Shown: positions 1-6,675, counted from the first letter of the stretch. The stretch is 12,797 bases of DNA from Rickettsiales bacterium (GCA_031259365.1 JAIRLP010000118.1:1-12797), one strand, 5' to 3'. A program made the numbers and translations. The notes: a model not told the origin generated them from the sequence alone.

Positions 1-1
1 A

Positions 2-1696
2 ACAGCTTTTAATTCTGGCATGGGTGCAATCAACAACAATACTTGGAATCAATTAACCAACAGCAGAACCGCACCAGCTGCGGATTTTGGCAATTGTAAT
101 GCATTGATTTTACGCTGTGCACAACCAAAATGTGCGTCTGGCGGATGTGCTTCTATGGATATCGCATATCCAATTGTATCGGGCTGTGTGATGGCGAATG
201 ATTCCTGTAAAAAACATGGCGATGCCTTGATTCAAACAATTGCGGCGCAGATGGTTGCGGCGTCAGTTGCCAAGGCTAATGAACAAGCGGCCGCTGCCCA
301 GGCAGCCGCAGCGGCACAAAACGCAGCACAATCCGAAGCTCAATACCAACAGATGCAAATGCAGATGCAACAAATGCAGGCACAGATGTCTCAGCAAAAT
401 GCACAGCAAGTTGCACAATTACAGGCGGCCCTAGAAGAACAAAAACAAATTGCAACACAGGCTGCCAATGAAGCCGCCGCACGCGAAGCTGCTGCACGTA
501 CTGCAGCCGTGGAAACAACGGTTGCCACCAGTGTTATCGAAGCCGCTGAAAAAGGGGTTTCCGCGGATGTTCTGGCTCGTCAACAGGCTTCTGGTCAAAT
601 CTTGGATAATTTGGACAAGGCACAAATTTCCTTGAACGCCCTAAAGAAAACGATGCAGAATGCTTTTGATTACGCGGGCTGTGACGCAAATGGGAATAAT
701 TGTTCTGGCCCAAAACGTGTAAAAGTTTTCAAACAAAAAGCAAACGAATTTTTTGATCCATACGAAAATGTATTGGACGAAGTTTACGACGCCCTGATTA
801 TGGCACAATCCTTGGGTGTTGATATTACCGATATTTACATGATGTTGAATGGCAGTTGTAATGTTTGGGGTAAATATTTGTGCACAAATCACCCTGCTGA
901 TGGCAAGGCCAGCGAAATGCATTACACAAATGTGAATTGTGACAGAACATCTGGTTTTTCCAAGGCTGATCGAAATGTATTAGGTGGTCAGAAATGTGCC
1001 GTTGGCCAAGTAATTCCCATGAGTGGCGGTGGTTGTCAGTTGATTCAAATGCTGAATAATAACGAAGAAGTTCAACAGAACTGGCTGTATCCCGAAAATG
1101 GCGAAAACAGCAATGTTCGCGTTGGTTGTGCATCCGAAGCACTGGAAAATTCAATGTTGTTCCGTGGACGTAAAAAACAGGCCAGCATCGATATCGAAAC
1201 CTTGAAACGTATTATTGATCAAGATGCACCAACACGTATTTCACAAACAGAAATTAACAGATTTGGCCCAGCCGCAGTAACACGTTTTTGTTCTGTTAAC
1301 GACGACGATATATATAAATTACAAGTTCTGGCCCAAAAGAAAACATTAACCACAACTGGTCTAGGAAAAATTTGTATTGAAGACCGGGGTTACAACCTAG
1401 AGCCAACGGCTATTAGTGGCGTCCTTACCATTACCGCCCAAAGTTGTGAAGATACTTACAAATATGAAGGCGAAGGGGCCGAAACAGAAGAAGCCAGAAA
1501 TACACGTATTAAACAAATTGAAAATTGTCGAAACGAATTTAAAGAAAAACAAAAAAAGTGCGACAAATCATTCGGAAAATGGGACGAAAGCAAACAAGAA
1601 TGCGTCAGTTGTCAGTCTGAATTACAAGGAGTCGTGGGCGGGGAATGCGTGGATATTGCCAAACGCACCACTTTCATCGAATACGATAAAAGATAA
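2..1696 (+). CDS. Unrecognised Cys-rich, Gln/Ala-rich coiled-coil protein (5' partial, probably frameshifted at 3' end)
   Basis: The frame is open from the first bases, so the true start lies upstream; the ATG at 20 is only the first in-window Met. Numbering from it, residues 26-63 hold six cysteines. Residues about 75-210 are Ala/Gln-rich and look like a long coiled coil, with a Met/Gln run (QMQMQMQQMQAQM) at 111-123. Residues 220-430 are a Cys-containing globular part. The last 50 residues are Lys/Glu- and Cys-rich, with C514, C528, C531 and C543. Many cysteines suggest an exported, disulfide-bonded protein, but any signal peptide would lie outside the window. No family was recognised. The stop at 1694-1696 follows an A-run at 1688-1691. 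The +1-shifted frame continues with a second copy of the terminal Cys/Trp motif to 1823, so the stop probably reflects an indel. The next gene starts 12 nt after that later stop, as expected in an operon. Confidence 0.75.
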   Translation, partial: TAFNSGMGAINNNTWNQLTNSRTAPAADFGNCNALILRCAQPKCASGGCASMDIAYPIVSGCVMANDSCKKHGDALIQTIAAQMVAASVAKANEQAAAAQAAAAAQNAAQSEAQYQQMQMQMQQMQAQMSQQNAQQVAQLQAALEEQKQIATQAANEAAAREAAARTAAVETTVATSVIEAAEKGVSADVLARQQASGQILDNLDKAQISLNALKKTMQNAFDYAGCDANGNNCSGPKRVKVFKQKANEFFDPYENVLDEVYDALIMAQSLGVDITDIYMMLNGSCNVWGKYLCTNHPADGKASEMHYTNVNCDRTSGFSKADRNVLGGQKCAVGQVIPMSGGGCQLIQMLNNNEEVQQNWLYPENGENSNVRVGCASEALENSMLFRGRKKQASIDIETLKRIIDQDAPTRISQTEINRFGPAAVTRFCSVNDDDIYKLQVLAQKKTLTTTGLGKICIEDRGYNLEPTAISGVLTITAQSCEDTYKYEGEGAETEEARNTRIKQIENCRNEFKEKQKKCDKSFGKWDESKQECVSCQSELQGVVGGECVDIAKRTTFIEYDKR

Positions 1697-1823
1697 TTGT
1701 ACTTCATCTGGCGGAAATTGGAACAAAGATGGATATTGTGACTGCCCTTCTTGGAGTAACTCTATGACAATAGACGGCAGATGCAACAAGGCAGACCAAT
1801 CATTGACAACATTCAGTTTATAA
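1692..1823 (+). pseudogene. Out-of-frame C-terminal Cys-rich extension of the preceding protein
   Basis: If one A of the run at 1688-1691 is skipped, reading passes from ...YDK straight into DNCTSSGGNWNKDG and on to a TAA at 1821-1823. This adds about 43 residues with four cysteines. The added part has the pattern C-x2-S-x-G-x-W-x5-C-x-C. The in-frame part upstream has C-x2-S-x-G-x-W-x6-C-x2-C (C514 to C531). The duplicated motif is strong internal evidence that the two segments belong to one protein. The cause could be a sequencing or assembly indel, a genuine disabling mutation, or less likely programmed +1 frameshifting. Confidence 0.65.
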
Positions 1824-1835
1824 AAATAAGAAATA

Positions 1836-2609
1836 ATGACACAGATAAAAAGCATATTTTTGAAAACATTTAACAAAAACAAGGTTTTGTTGACTGCCTT
1901 TTGTGCACTTTCGATTTCTGTTGGCGCTGCTTTTTCTGCGACCAGTAACGGTTGTGACGAAGAAAGAAATGATTTCATTAATCAACGTCTGGCTTTGTGC
2001 ACCACTCATGCATATAACATCGGCGCAACCACTAATCCAGAAAGCCCTGCAGAATTGGAAGCTATGAACGAAGTTGTTGCATTAAAGACAACTATTATGA
2101 CCCAGCAGATGAAAAAGCAATATGATTATCTGGAAGTCACAATCAAACGCTTTAAAACACAATTGGAAAAAGCCATCTTGGTGGCCAAGGTCGAAGCAGC
2201 GGGCGCATCCAGCGAATCCGGCGGCGCCAGCAGTAAAAGTTCTTCCTCGGACAAGAATATCATTTTGTCGGGCTCTGAAAACTGTCGTTTAAAAACATCC
2301 ACCAGTGCAGCTTTGGAATGCTTGCAGAACAATCTGCGCATTGTACGTAATGCAGTTGCTGCTGGCAATATCGGCGATGCAAAACGTCAGCTGGATAAAG
2401 ACATTTCAGCAGCTATATTATTTGGAATTGCAAAAGATGGAAAAATTGATGTTGAAGCTTGCCAGAAAATCACAGCTAATCGCGACATTCTGACCAACTG
2501 CGTAGATTCTTTGAATTATAAGATTATTCAAACCATCGAAAACAAAAATTCCAGCGGTAAAAATTCAATGGCCGACATGATGAAGATGATGTCTGGGGCT
2601 GTTAATTAA
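1836..2609 (+). CDS. Unrecognised exported protein, 257 aa, with signal peptide and six mature cysteines
   Basis: The N-terminus is a Sec signal peptide: basic residues up to K16, a hydrophobic core at about 17-33 (VLLTAFCALSISVGAAF), and a likely cleavage after A35 or S34. The mature protein has C40, C55, C150, C162, C209 and C222, enough for three disulfides in the periplasm or outside. Residues 75-120 look like an amphipathic helix or coiled coil. A Ser/Gly/Ala-rich linker (about 122-140) separates it from a second helical Cys-containing domain. The C-terminus is Met-rich (MADMMKMMSGAVN). The gene follows the Cys-rich protein upstream and precedes a rho-independent terminator, so it is the last gene of that transcript. 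The ribosome binding site is weak (AAGAAATA before the ATG). No family was recognised; a secretion- or pilus-related role would be guesswork. Confidence 0.85.
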   Translation: MTQIKSIFLKTFNKNKVLLTAFCALSISVGAAFSATSNGCDEERNDFINQRLALCTTHAYNIGATTNPESPAELEAMNEVVALKTTIMTQQMKKQYDYLEVTIKRFKTQLEKAILVAKVEAAGASSESGGASSKSSSSDKNIILSGSENCRLKTSTSAALECLQNNLRIVRNAVAAGNIGDAKRQLDKDISAAILFGIAKDGKIDVEACQKITANRDILTNCVDSLNYKIIQTIENKNSSGKNSMADMMKMMSGAVN

Positions 2610-2619
2610 TAAAATAACT

Positions 2620-2644
2620 AAACGCGCATATCGCGCGTTTTTTT
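2620..2644 (+). terminator. Rho-independent terminator after the 1836-2609 gene
   Basis: A perfect 8-bp stem, AAACGCGC (2620-2627) with GCGCGTTT (2633-2640), has a 5-nt loop and runs into seven T residues (2638-2644). It begins 10 nt after the stop codon, so it closes the plus-strand unit that enters from the left. Confidence 0.9.
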
Positions 2645-2684
2645 ATTCCATTAGACTTTATCTACATTCCTGACGGTTGAGCAT

Positions 2685-2723
2685 ATAAAAAATCCCCCTT
2701 GAGATGGAAAGAAATTAAATTTT
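2685..2723. repeat. 39-bp direct repeat, copy A (degenerate terminator-like)
   Basis: This matches 3895-3933 at 36 of 39 positions. All three differences fall in what would be the right arm of the hairpin (GAGATGG here, GCGGGGG in copy B), so copy A has lost its stem while the flanking A-rich and AAAGAAATTAAATTTT parts stay identical. On the minus strand it lies downstream of the inositol-monophosphatase-like gene. Confidence 0.8.
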
Positions 2724-2757
2724 GGCGATGTTCCATAATGTGTGACTTATACCAGAT

Positions 2758-2784
2758 TGTCATTGCGAGCGCAGCGAAGCAATC
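2758..2784 (+). repeat. REP-like repeat copy 1
   Basis: This is a 27-bp copy of the repeat with core CATTGCGAGCGCAGCGAAGC, one mismatch from copies 2 and 3 (C for A at the eleventh base of that core). This repeat type is widespread between genes in Rickettsiales and several other groups. Confidence 0.85.
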
Positions 2785-2844
2785 TAGTTAAGATTTATGA
2801 TTTAAGAATTAAACACACAGGCCGCACCCATTATCTAACTTCTT

Positions 2845-2876
2845 TGTCATTGCGAGCGAAGCGAAGCAATCCAGTA
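2845..2876 (+). repeat. REP-like repeat copy 2
   Basis: This 32-bp copy contains CATTGCGAGCGAAGCGAAGC followed by AATCCAGTA. It is identical to the reverse complement of copy 3, so the two can form a long stem around a 90-bp loop. Confidence 0.9.
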
Positions 2877-2922
2877 ATGTTGTCTAATATATTGGACAAT
2901 GTTTTTGATGTGGATAACATAG

Positions 2923-2942
2923 TTGTCCTTTATAAAGGACAA
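2923..2942. repeat. Perfect 20-bp palindrome TTGTCCTTTATAAAGGACAA
   Basis: The sequence equals its own reverse complement over 20 bp. It sits in the loop between REP-like copies 2 and 3. A second, near-perfect palindrome with TGTC/GACA ends (2881-2898) lies just to its left. These may be the tip of the large cruciform or an operator; nothing here decides which. Confidence 0.75.
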
Positions 2943-2966
2943 GTGAAAATCCACTATTGCACAAAC

Positions 2967-2998
2967 TACTGGATTGCTTCGCTTCGCTCGCAATGACA
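2967..2998 (-). repeat. REP-like repeat copy 3 (inverted)
   Basis: This is the exact 32-bp reverse complement of copy 2. Immediately outside it, the bounding 16-bp arm at 3007-3022 closes the composite element. Confidence 0.9.
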
Positions 2999-3029
2999 GG
3001 TCCTGTATTATGGAACATCGCCTTAAATA

Positions 3030-3842
3030 TTATCGTACATCTACAACAGACTTTAGGTAATCAAAGTATTTTGGCTGGCATACAATATAGACTTTTTCAG
3101 CACGTAAATTTTGCCCCAGGTTCTTTCGCCAATCAAATTCTGTTCCATCATCATACCCCAAGACTTTTACACCAACCTTGTTCAATATTGGCAAAATGCC
3201 TGCAATATCCCAAATGAATGCTTGATAATAATAACCACGCGCACGACCCGTGGCAACATAGATAGCACTTAGAACTTGGCTATAAACTCCCAGACCTTGA
3301 ACAGTTTTATTATTATCCTTGTCGTTCACATGTATCTTTTTGCTGTCATGATAATGCAACATTATTGGTGCAACATCTGATTGTTCTGCCAGTTCTGTTA
3401 TCTTTCCATTTTCACGTACATAGGCCTTGGTTTCATCAGACCACACCAATATATCCAAAGCTGGCGCATAAACAGCACCCACAAAAGGCTGTCCATTTTT
3501 GAAAACACCAACAGAAATGGCCCATAATGGATATTTGTTGGCATATGTAAGCGTCCCGTCTATTGGATCAATAACAAAGACATATTCCGCGTTCTTCAAT
3601 TTTGCGATTGGATTATCGCCAAGATCTGATACAGATTCTTCATCAACAATTACGTAATCCAGTTCGGAAAAGTTTTCTGACACAAATTCATAAAATCTTT
3701 TGCTGACAGTTGTATCAGTTTCGGTTACGGGATCTCCTATGCCCTCGGTTTTAAATTTTGATTTGTTAAAATCAATTCCCCGCTGTTGTTTTAAAGCATA
3801 AACACCCACTTGTTCAATAAAAGAAATAATTTTATTTATCAT
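3030..3842 (-). CDS. Inositol-monophosphatase superfamily phosphatase, 270 aa
   Basis: This is a Mg2+-dependent sugar- or nucleotide-phosphate phosphatase of the IMPase/FBPase/CysQ fold. The metal-site motifs are in order: DPVTETD (37-43), VDEES (66-70), the signature DPIDGT (92-97) followed by LTYANKYPLWAISVGV, and WDIAG (211-215). The length is normal for the family. The substrate (inositol-1-phosphate, histidinol phosphate, 3'-phosphoadenosine phosphate) cannot be told from the motifs. The frame stays open upstream to 4016. I place the start at 3842 (MINKIISFIEQ) because AAGGA precedes it by 7 nt and the upstream stretch runs through a terminator and an inverted repeat, giving a non-protein-like translation. 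The gene is separated from the minus operon by that terminator, so it probably has its own promoter in the A/T-rich 3843-3894 stretch, where TATAGT lies at 3867-3872 on the minus strand. The gene is bracketed by the 39-bp repeats. Confidence 0.9.
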   Translation of the reverse strand: MINKIISFIEQVGVYALKQQRGIDFNKSKFKTEGIGDPVTETDTTVSKRFYEFVSENFSELDYVIVDEESVSDLGDNPIAKLKNAEYVFVIDPIDGTLTYANKYPLWAISVGVFKNGQPFVGAVYAPALDILVWSDETKAYVRENGKITELAEQSDVAPIMLHYHDSKKIHVNDKDNNKTVQGLGVYSQVLSAIYVATGRARGYYYQAFIWDIAGILPILNKVGVKVLGYDDGTEFDWRKNLGQNLRAEKVYIVCQPKYFDYLKSVVDVR

Positions 3843-3894
3843 TTTATTTTCCTTATTTTTAAATACTATAAAACATTTACAAAGAAAGAACAGA

Positions 3895-3933
3895 ATAAAA
3901 AATCCCCCTTGCGGGGGAAAGAAATTAAATTTT
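3895..3933. repeat. 39-bp direct repeat, copy B (intact hairpin)
   Basis: This is the partner of 2685-2723 (36/39 identical). It keeps the CCCCC-TTGC-GGGGG stem that copy A has lost. The two copies flank the inositol-monophosphatase-like gene in direct orientation, 1.2 kb apart. Confidence 0.8.
3896..3920 (-). terminator. Rho-independent terminator of the minus-strand dnaX-to-skp operon
   Basis: On the minus strand the sequence reads CCCCC-GCAA-GGGGG followed by ATTTTTTA, a GC-only 5-bp stem with a T tract. It lies about 150 nt beyond the stop of the Skp-like gene and ahead of the start of the phosphatase gene, so it should end the upstream operon. Flanking AAA/TTT bases can extend the stem. 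Confidence 0.75.
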
Positions 3934-4060
3934 ATGAGGATAATGGAAGCGGGGAAGAATTCGACGTGTACATGACATACATTAGAATTCTTCCCCGCGA
4001 CACCCGGGCCCCGCAAAAAGCTGCTGCATTTTTATGGGTGGGCATGATTCCATAAAATTT
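3927..4060. repeat. Nested inverted-repeat block with 14-bp perfect stem, GC-rich
   Basis: GCGGGGAAGAATTC (3949-3962) and its exact reverse complement (3985-3998) enclose a 22-nt loop. Outside them, AAATTTTATG (3927-3936) pairs with CATAAAATTT (4051-4060), and ATGGAA (3943-3948) with TTCCAT (4048-4053). The stretch 3991-4014 is much more GC-rich than its surroundings and holds a second CCCCGC (4009-4014) that could compete for the left arm. It lies between the Skp-like gene and its terminator, so it would be transcribed as a 3' hairpin. It looks like a palindromic repeat insertion of a different family from the one at 2724-3022. Confidence 0.7.
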
Positions 4061-4065
4061 ATTTC

Positions 4066-4740
4066 TTAGAAACCTTTTGGTGTTTCCATTTTAACACTGG
4101 AAACTTTCTTGTCCAGCGCTGTGATAACATCATCTGTGATATCCAAGTTTGATACGCCTTCGCCAATTCTGGCAAAACGACCATCAATAACCAAAGACAA
4201 GTTTTTCTTGGCGATGATACCTTCGATCAATGGATCCAAATGTTTCATTTGAATGTCGTTCAAGGCTTTCTGGAAAGAAGCTTCCACAGACTGTGCGCGT
4301 TCTGACAAAGCACGTTGCAACTTTGTGACGCGGTTCTGATATTCGGCAACGCGGCGTTGCAAAGCTTCACGAGACAATACGTCCTGGGATTTTTCGATTT
4401 CAGCTTTTTCTTTTTCCAAAGCTTTCTGTTCTTTGGTCAATTCTGCGCGCAATTTAGATTCGAAAGATTCTTTTTGTGAGCGCAAGTCTTTTAATGCTTT
4501 TGCTTCCATTTGGATTGCATCCATACGGATAACTGCTATACGCAAATCCGCGCCAGACGCGGCATCAGATGTAACAGCTGACAATGCTTTGTCCACTGTC
4601 ATATTTGTACGCAAAGCAGATACGTCCCAAACGCCCAATGCGGCAATTGCGGCAATTGCCACGACAACAGCCGCGATAATTCCGACCTTAGCATATTTTT
4701 TTGCATCCTGGTTAACAGATGCTTTTTCTTTTTTTGCCAT
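4066..4740 (-). CDS. Skp/OmpH-like periplasmic chaperone with N-terminal membrane anchor, 224 aa
   Basis: Skp holds unfolded outer-membrane proteins in the periplasm on their way to the BAM complex. Here a lysine-rich N-terminus is followed by a hydrophobic segment at about 18-38 (KVGIIAAVVVAIAAIAALGVW), which looks more like an uncleaved anchor than a signal peptide. From residue 66 the family pattern begins (DLRIAVIRMDAIQMEAKALKDL). A long charged coiled coil follows at about 80-160, and then the C-terminal beta element (KKNLSLVIDGRFARIG, DITDDVITALDKKV). At 224 aa it is longer than typical Skp (about 160-190) because of the N-terminal extension. A good AAGGA lies 7 nt before the ATG. It is the last gene of the minus operon, 96 nt after the OmpA-like gene. 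A TATAAT on the minus strand (4784-4789) may give an extra internal promoter, but no clear -35 goes with it. Confidence 0.82.
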   Translation of the reverse strand: MAKKEKASVNQDAKKYAKVGIIAAVVVAIAAIAALGVWDVSALRTNMTVDKALSAVTSDAASGADLRIAVIRMDAIQMEAKALKDLRSQKESFESKLRAELTKEQKALEKEKAEIEKSQDVLSREALQRRVAEYQNRVTKLQRALSERAQSVEASFQKALNDIQMKHLDPLIEGIIAKKNLSLVIDGRFARIGEGVSNLDITDDVITALDKKVSSVKMETPKGF

Positions 4741-4836
4741 TTTCCTATCCTTTTGTTTTTGTATAAAAAACTATAGCACAGAAATTATAAATTAAAAGGT
4801 GAATTTTTACCTGATAAGTCTATAATTTTTGCCAGT

Positions 4837-5517
4837 TTATCTTGCCGGCGAAATACGTATTTCAACACGACGATTTGTTAATCTGCCAAGATCATCCTGG
4901 GCGGCGATTGGTCTTGCAGACCCGCGTCCCACGATAAACATACGTGCAGTGTTTATTTTATGCTGGCTTAAGAACAATGCTGTTCTTTGGGCCATATCCA
5001 AAGACAGAGCTTTCGCTGCCTTTTGGTCACGCATAGAATCTGTATAGCCTGCAATTTCAATGTACGAAGCATTATACTTTTGCAAGATTTTTGAAATGAT
5101 ATCCAAGGTATCAACACCGGTATCAGACAATTCAGCGGCGTCTAATTTCATCAGGCTGTCCCGGACCAAGATCACGACAACGTCGGTTCCCGCCCTTTGG
5201 ACAGATATGCCGGGTTTACGCAAACCATCATACAATGCATGTTCCAGATTGGCCATATATGTAAGCACAACCGCATTTTCATTCGCAGCCTTATCACCAT
5301 ATTCTAATTTTGTTGTGTCTACCACATCTGTAACAATGACGCCACCTGCCCCCAGATAAACGGGATGTTTTGCAATTTTGGCTTCTGCGGTCATGTCGGT
5401 AAAGCTGGCGCCGACTAAATACCCACCCCAAGTACTGCGGTCAGGCGTCGTGTATCCAACGCAACCTATTAAAGTCACTGCACCTGCCAATAATAAAAAG
5501 AATTTATTAATATTCAT
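4837..5517 (-). CDS. OmpA-like peptidoglycan-binding outer-membrane lipoprotein, 226 aa
   Basis: The N-terminus is a lipoprotein signal with lipobox LIGC; C19 would be lipidated. The C-terminal half is an OmpA-like domain that holds the cell wall to the outer membrane: YIEIAGYTD (152-160, with the diaminopimelate-contacting Asp), then AKALSLDMAQRTALFLSQHKI, and GRGSARPIAAQDDLGRLTNRRVEIRI (198-222), including the conserved NRR. Residues 20-135 between the lipobox and the domain are not recognised. It could be a Pal-like or YiaD-like protein. In a pilus neighbourhood an envelope-spanning anchor role is conceivable, but that is inference. It lies 25 nt after the small prepilin gene in the same operon. 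Only a weak purine stretch (AGAG) precedes the ATG. Confidence 0.88.
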   Translation of the reverse strand: MNINKFFLLLAGAVTLIGCVGYTTPDRSTWGGYLVGASFTDMTAEAKIAKHPVYLGAGGVIVTDVVDTTKLEYGDKAANENAVVLTYMANLEHALYDGLRKPGISVQRAGTDVVVILVRDSLMKLDAAELSDTGVDTLDIISKILQKYNASYIEIAGYTDSMRDQKAAKALSLDMAQRTALFLSQHKINTARMFIVGRGSARPIAAQDDLGRLTNRRVEIRISPAR

Positions 5518-5542
5518 TTATTATCTCTGTTCTGCCAAGGTT

Positions 5543-6001
5543 TTATTGAACGATAAACGAAACCTCATTCTCGCCAGTGGTCAAACAATAAGTTCCTGGA
5601 TCAGATTCAAAACCATTTACTTTGACCCTTTCCGCCCAATCAAGATTTACAGTTGTAAAGTAATCACATTCGCCTTTGGTCAGACCTTTTAGATTGATCA
5701 AAAATTCTTTGCTATCGACACTTGACGTGATTGACCATTCGTTGTTTCCGATTGGTGCCTTGGTATTTTTCAACGCGCCAGATTTAACAAGATAGTCCAC
5801 GGACACACCAGAATAGTTATGGCGTTGTTCCAATAACAATCTGGTGTTTTTTGCAATTTGTTCAAGCTGCGCGGCGGCAATTGTGCGAACCTGTCTGGCA
5901 CGCACAGTGTTGTATGTCGTAACAAGGGCAGCCATCAAAATACCACCGATTGCCATAACACCAATAATTTCTACTAATGAACGACCTGATTGTTCTGTCA
6001 T
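5543..6001 (-). CDS. Type IV prepilin, small (152 aa)
   Basis: This has a classic prepilin N-terminus: a six-residue leader (MTEQSG), the prepilin peptidase site G6/R7, then RSLVEIIGVMAIGGILMAALV with Glu at mature position +5 and a hydrophobic alpha-1 helix. The alpha-1 helix continues as TVRARQVRTIAAAQLEQIAKNTRLLL. Two cysteines near the C-terminus (in GECDYF and GTYCLTT) frame a D-region loop as in type IV pilins. The domain pattern recalls the short type IVb pilins (TcpA/PilS-like), so this is the best candidate for a major pilin subunit here. An AAGGA lies 6 nt before the ATG. The gene lies 14 nt after the metallopeptidase-like gene and 25 nt before the OmpA-like gene. Confidence 0.88.
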   Translation of the reverse strand: MTEQSGRSLVEIIGVMAIGGILMAALVTTYNTVRARQVRTIAAAQLEQIAKNTRLLLEQRHNYSGVSVDYLVKSGALKNTKAPIGNNEWSITSSVDSKEFLINLKGLTKGECDYFTTVNLDWAERVKVNGFESDPGTYCLTTGENEVSFIVQ

Positions 6002-6015
6002 ACCTGTTCCTTTTG

Positions 6016-6675
6016 TTATTTTTGTCTATGTCCAAATTTATAGTATCCACCATAAGCGTTAATTTCCATAGGATTCAGGACATGCAGTCTTGGTCTTTGT
6101 GAAACATCATATTGCCGCGACAAATGCGATACCTGCGCACCCAAAGGAGAAATCTGCGGGGCAAAGAAATCAATCGCATGCACATACTCATGCATTAAAA
6201 CTGTAATAAAATCTTCTCTATCTTCAAAATAATCCTTATTCATCAGATTCATATAAATAATTTTATCAAAGAAACCCATGGCAGCAGCCTTGATCTCTGT
6301 GGTGTTTTTAATAATTAAATTTGGGATCTCGCTTTTTTTTACCTGATTTATTACGATCGTAACATTATCAACAATGTCCTGTGCCAAGAATACTTTTTTA
6401 TCTATATCCAGACTTTTAAAATTACGACCCAAAGCCATTAATTTTGCAGAACGGTTAATCTCGTCTTTAAAAACTGAAAATACATAATCATCAAATTCTT
6501 TGGCTTTTGCCACAGAAACTTTTGAATTTGCTGTTTTATAAAGCTTTGTTAAACTTGTTTTTGGTTCTTTTAGTAATTGAGAAAGTTCCATATCCCACGT
6601 GCTGTATGCCCCAGCGATATATTTTCTGTCTGGATTCTTCTTTATATCATCATTAAATGGCATATATTTTTGCAT
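6016..6675 (-). CDS. HExxH metallopeptidase-like protein, 219 aa
   Basis: The only recognisable signature is a zinc-peptidase helix, LMHEYVHAIDF (160-170): H162 and H166 as zinc ligands and E163 as the general base. A downstream NPMEINAY (201-208) could supply E204 as a third ligand, as in gluzincin-type peptidases. There is no signal peptide, so it is probably cytoplasmic. The N-terminal 130 residues are helical, charged and unassigned. The gene starts 6 nt after the dnaX stop and ends 14 nt before the prepilin gene, so it is almost certainly co-transcribed with both. The start at 6675 lacks a clear ribosome binding site; an in-frame Met five codons in (MPFNDD) is an alternative. The substrate is unknown. 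Confidence 0.78.
   Translation of the reverse strand: MQKYMPFNDDIKKNPDRKYIAGAYSTWDMELSQLLKEPKTSLTKLYKTANSKVSVAKAKEFDDYVFSVFKDEINRSAKLMALGRNFKSLDIDKKVFLAQDIVDNVTIVINQVKKSEIPNLIIKNTTEIKAAAMGFFDKIIYMNLMNKDYFEDREDFITVLMHEYVHAIDFFAPQISPLGAQVSHLSRQYDVSQRPRLHVLNPMEINAYGGYYKFGHRQK

Larger units (their letters stand above)
2724..3022. repeat. 299-bp composite palindromic repeat element
   Basis: The block is bounded by a perfect 16-bp inverted repeat, GGCGATGTTCCATAAT (2724-2739) and its reverse complement (3007-3022). Nested inside are three copies of a REP-like repeat, two of which form a perfect 32-bp inverted pair, and a perfect 20-bp palindrome at 2923-2942. The symmetry suggests a small non-autonomous mobile element, or repeats inserted inside one another. 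It starts immediately after the 39-bp repeat copy A and ends 8 bp before the stop of the minus-strand enzyme gene. No credible gene lies inside it; short open frames there consist of repeat sequence. Confidence 0.65.

Noticed and set aside
352..388. Tandem repeat in the Met/Gln-coding stretch of the first gene
   Set aside because: The DNA is only loosely periodic; the pattern is explained by low-complexity Met/Gln codons rather than a variable-number repeat.
2758..2998. CRISPR array from the three similar repeats
   Set aside because: One copy is inverted, spacing is irregular (60 and 90 bp), and the repeat is of the well-known REP-like type.
2742..3217. Short plus-strand frames across the repeat block and into the phosphatase gene
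   Set aside because: They are composed of REP-like repeat sequence and the antisense of a clear enzyme gene.
3843..4016. N-terminal extension of the phosphatase frame to an ATG at 4016
   Set aside because: It would translate through a terminator and a 14-bp hairpin, gives an implausible Phe/Pro-rich sequence, and a good ribosome site precedes the Met at 3842.
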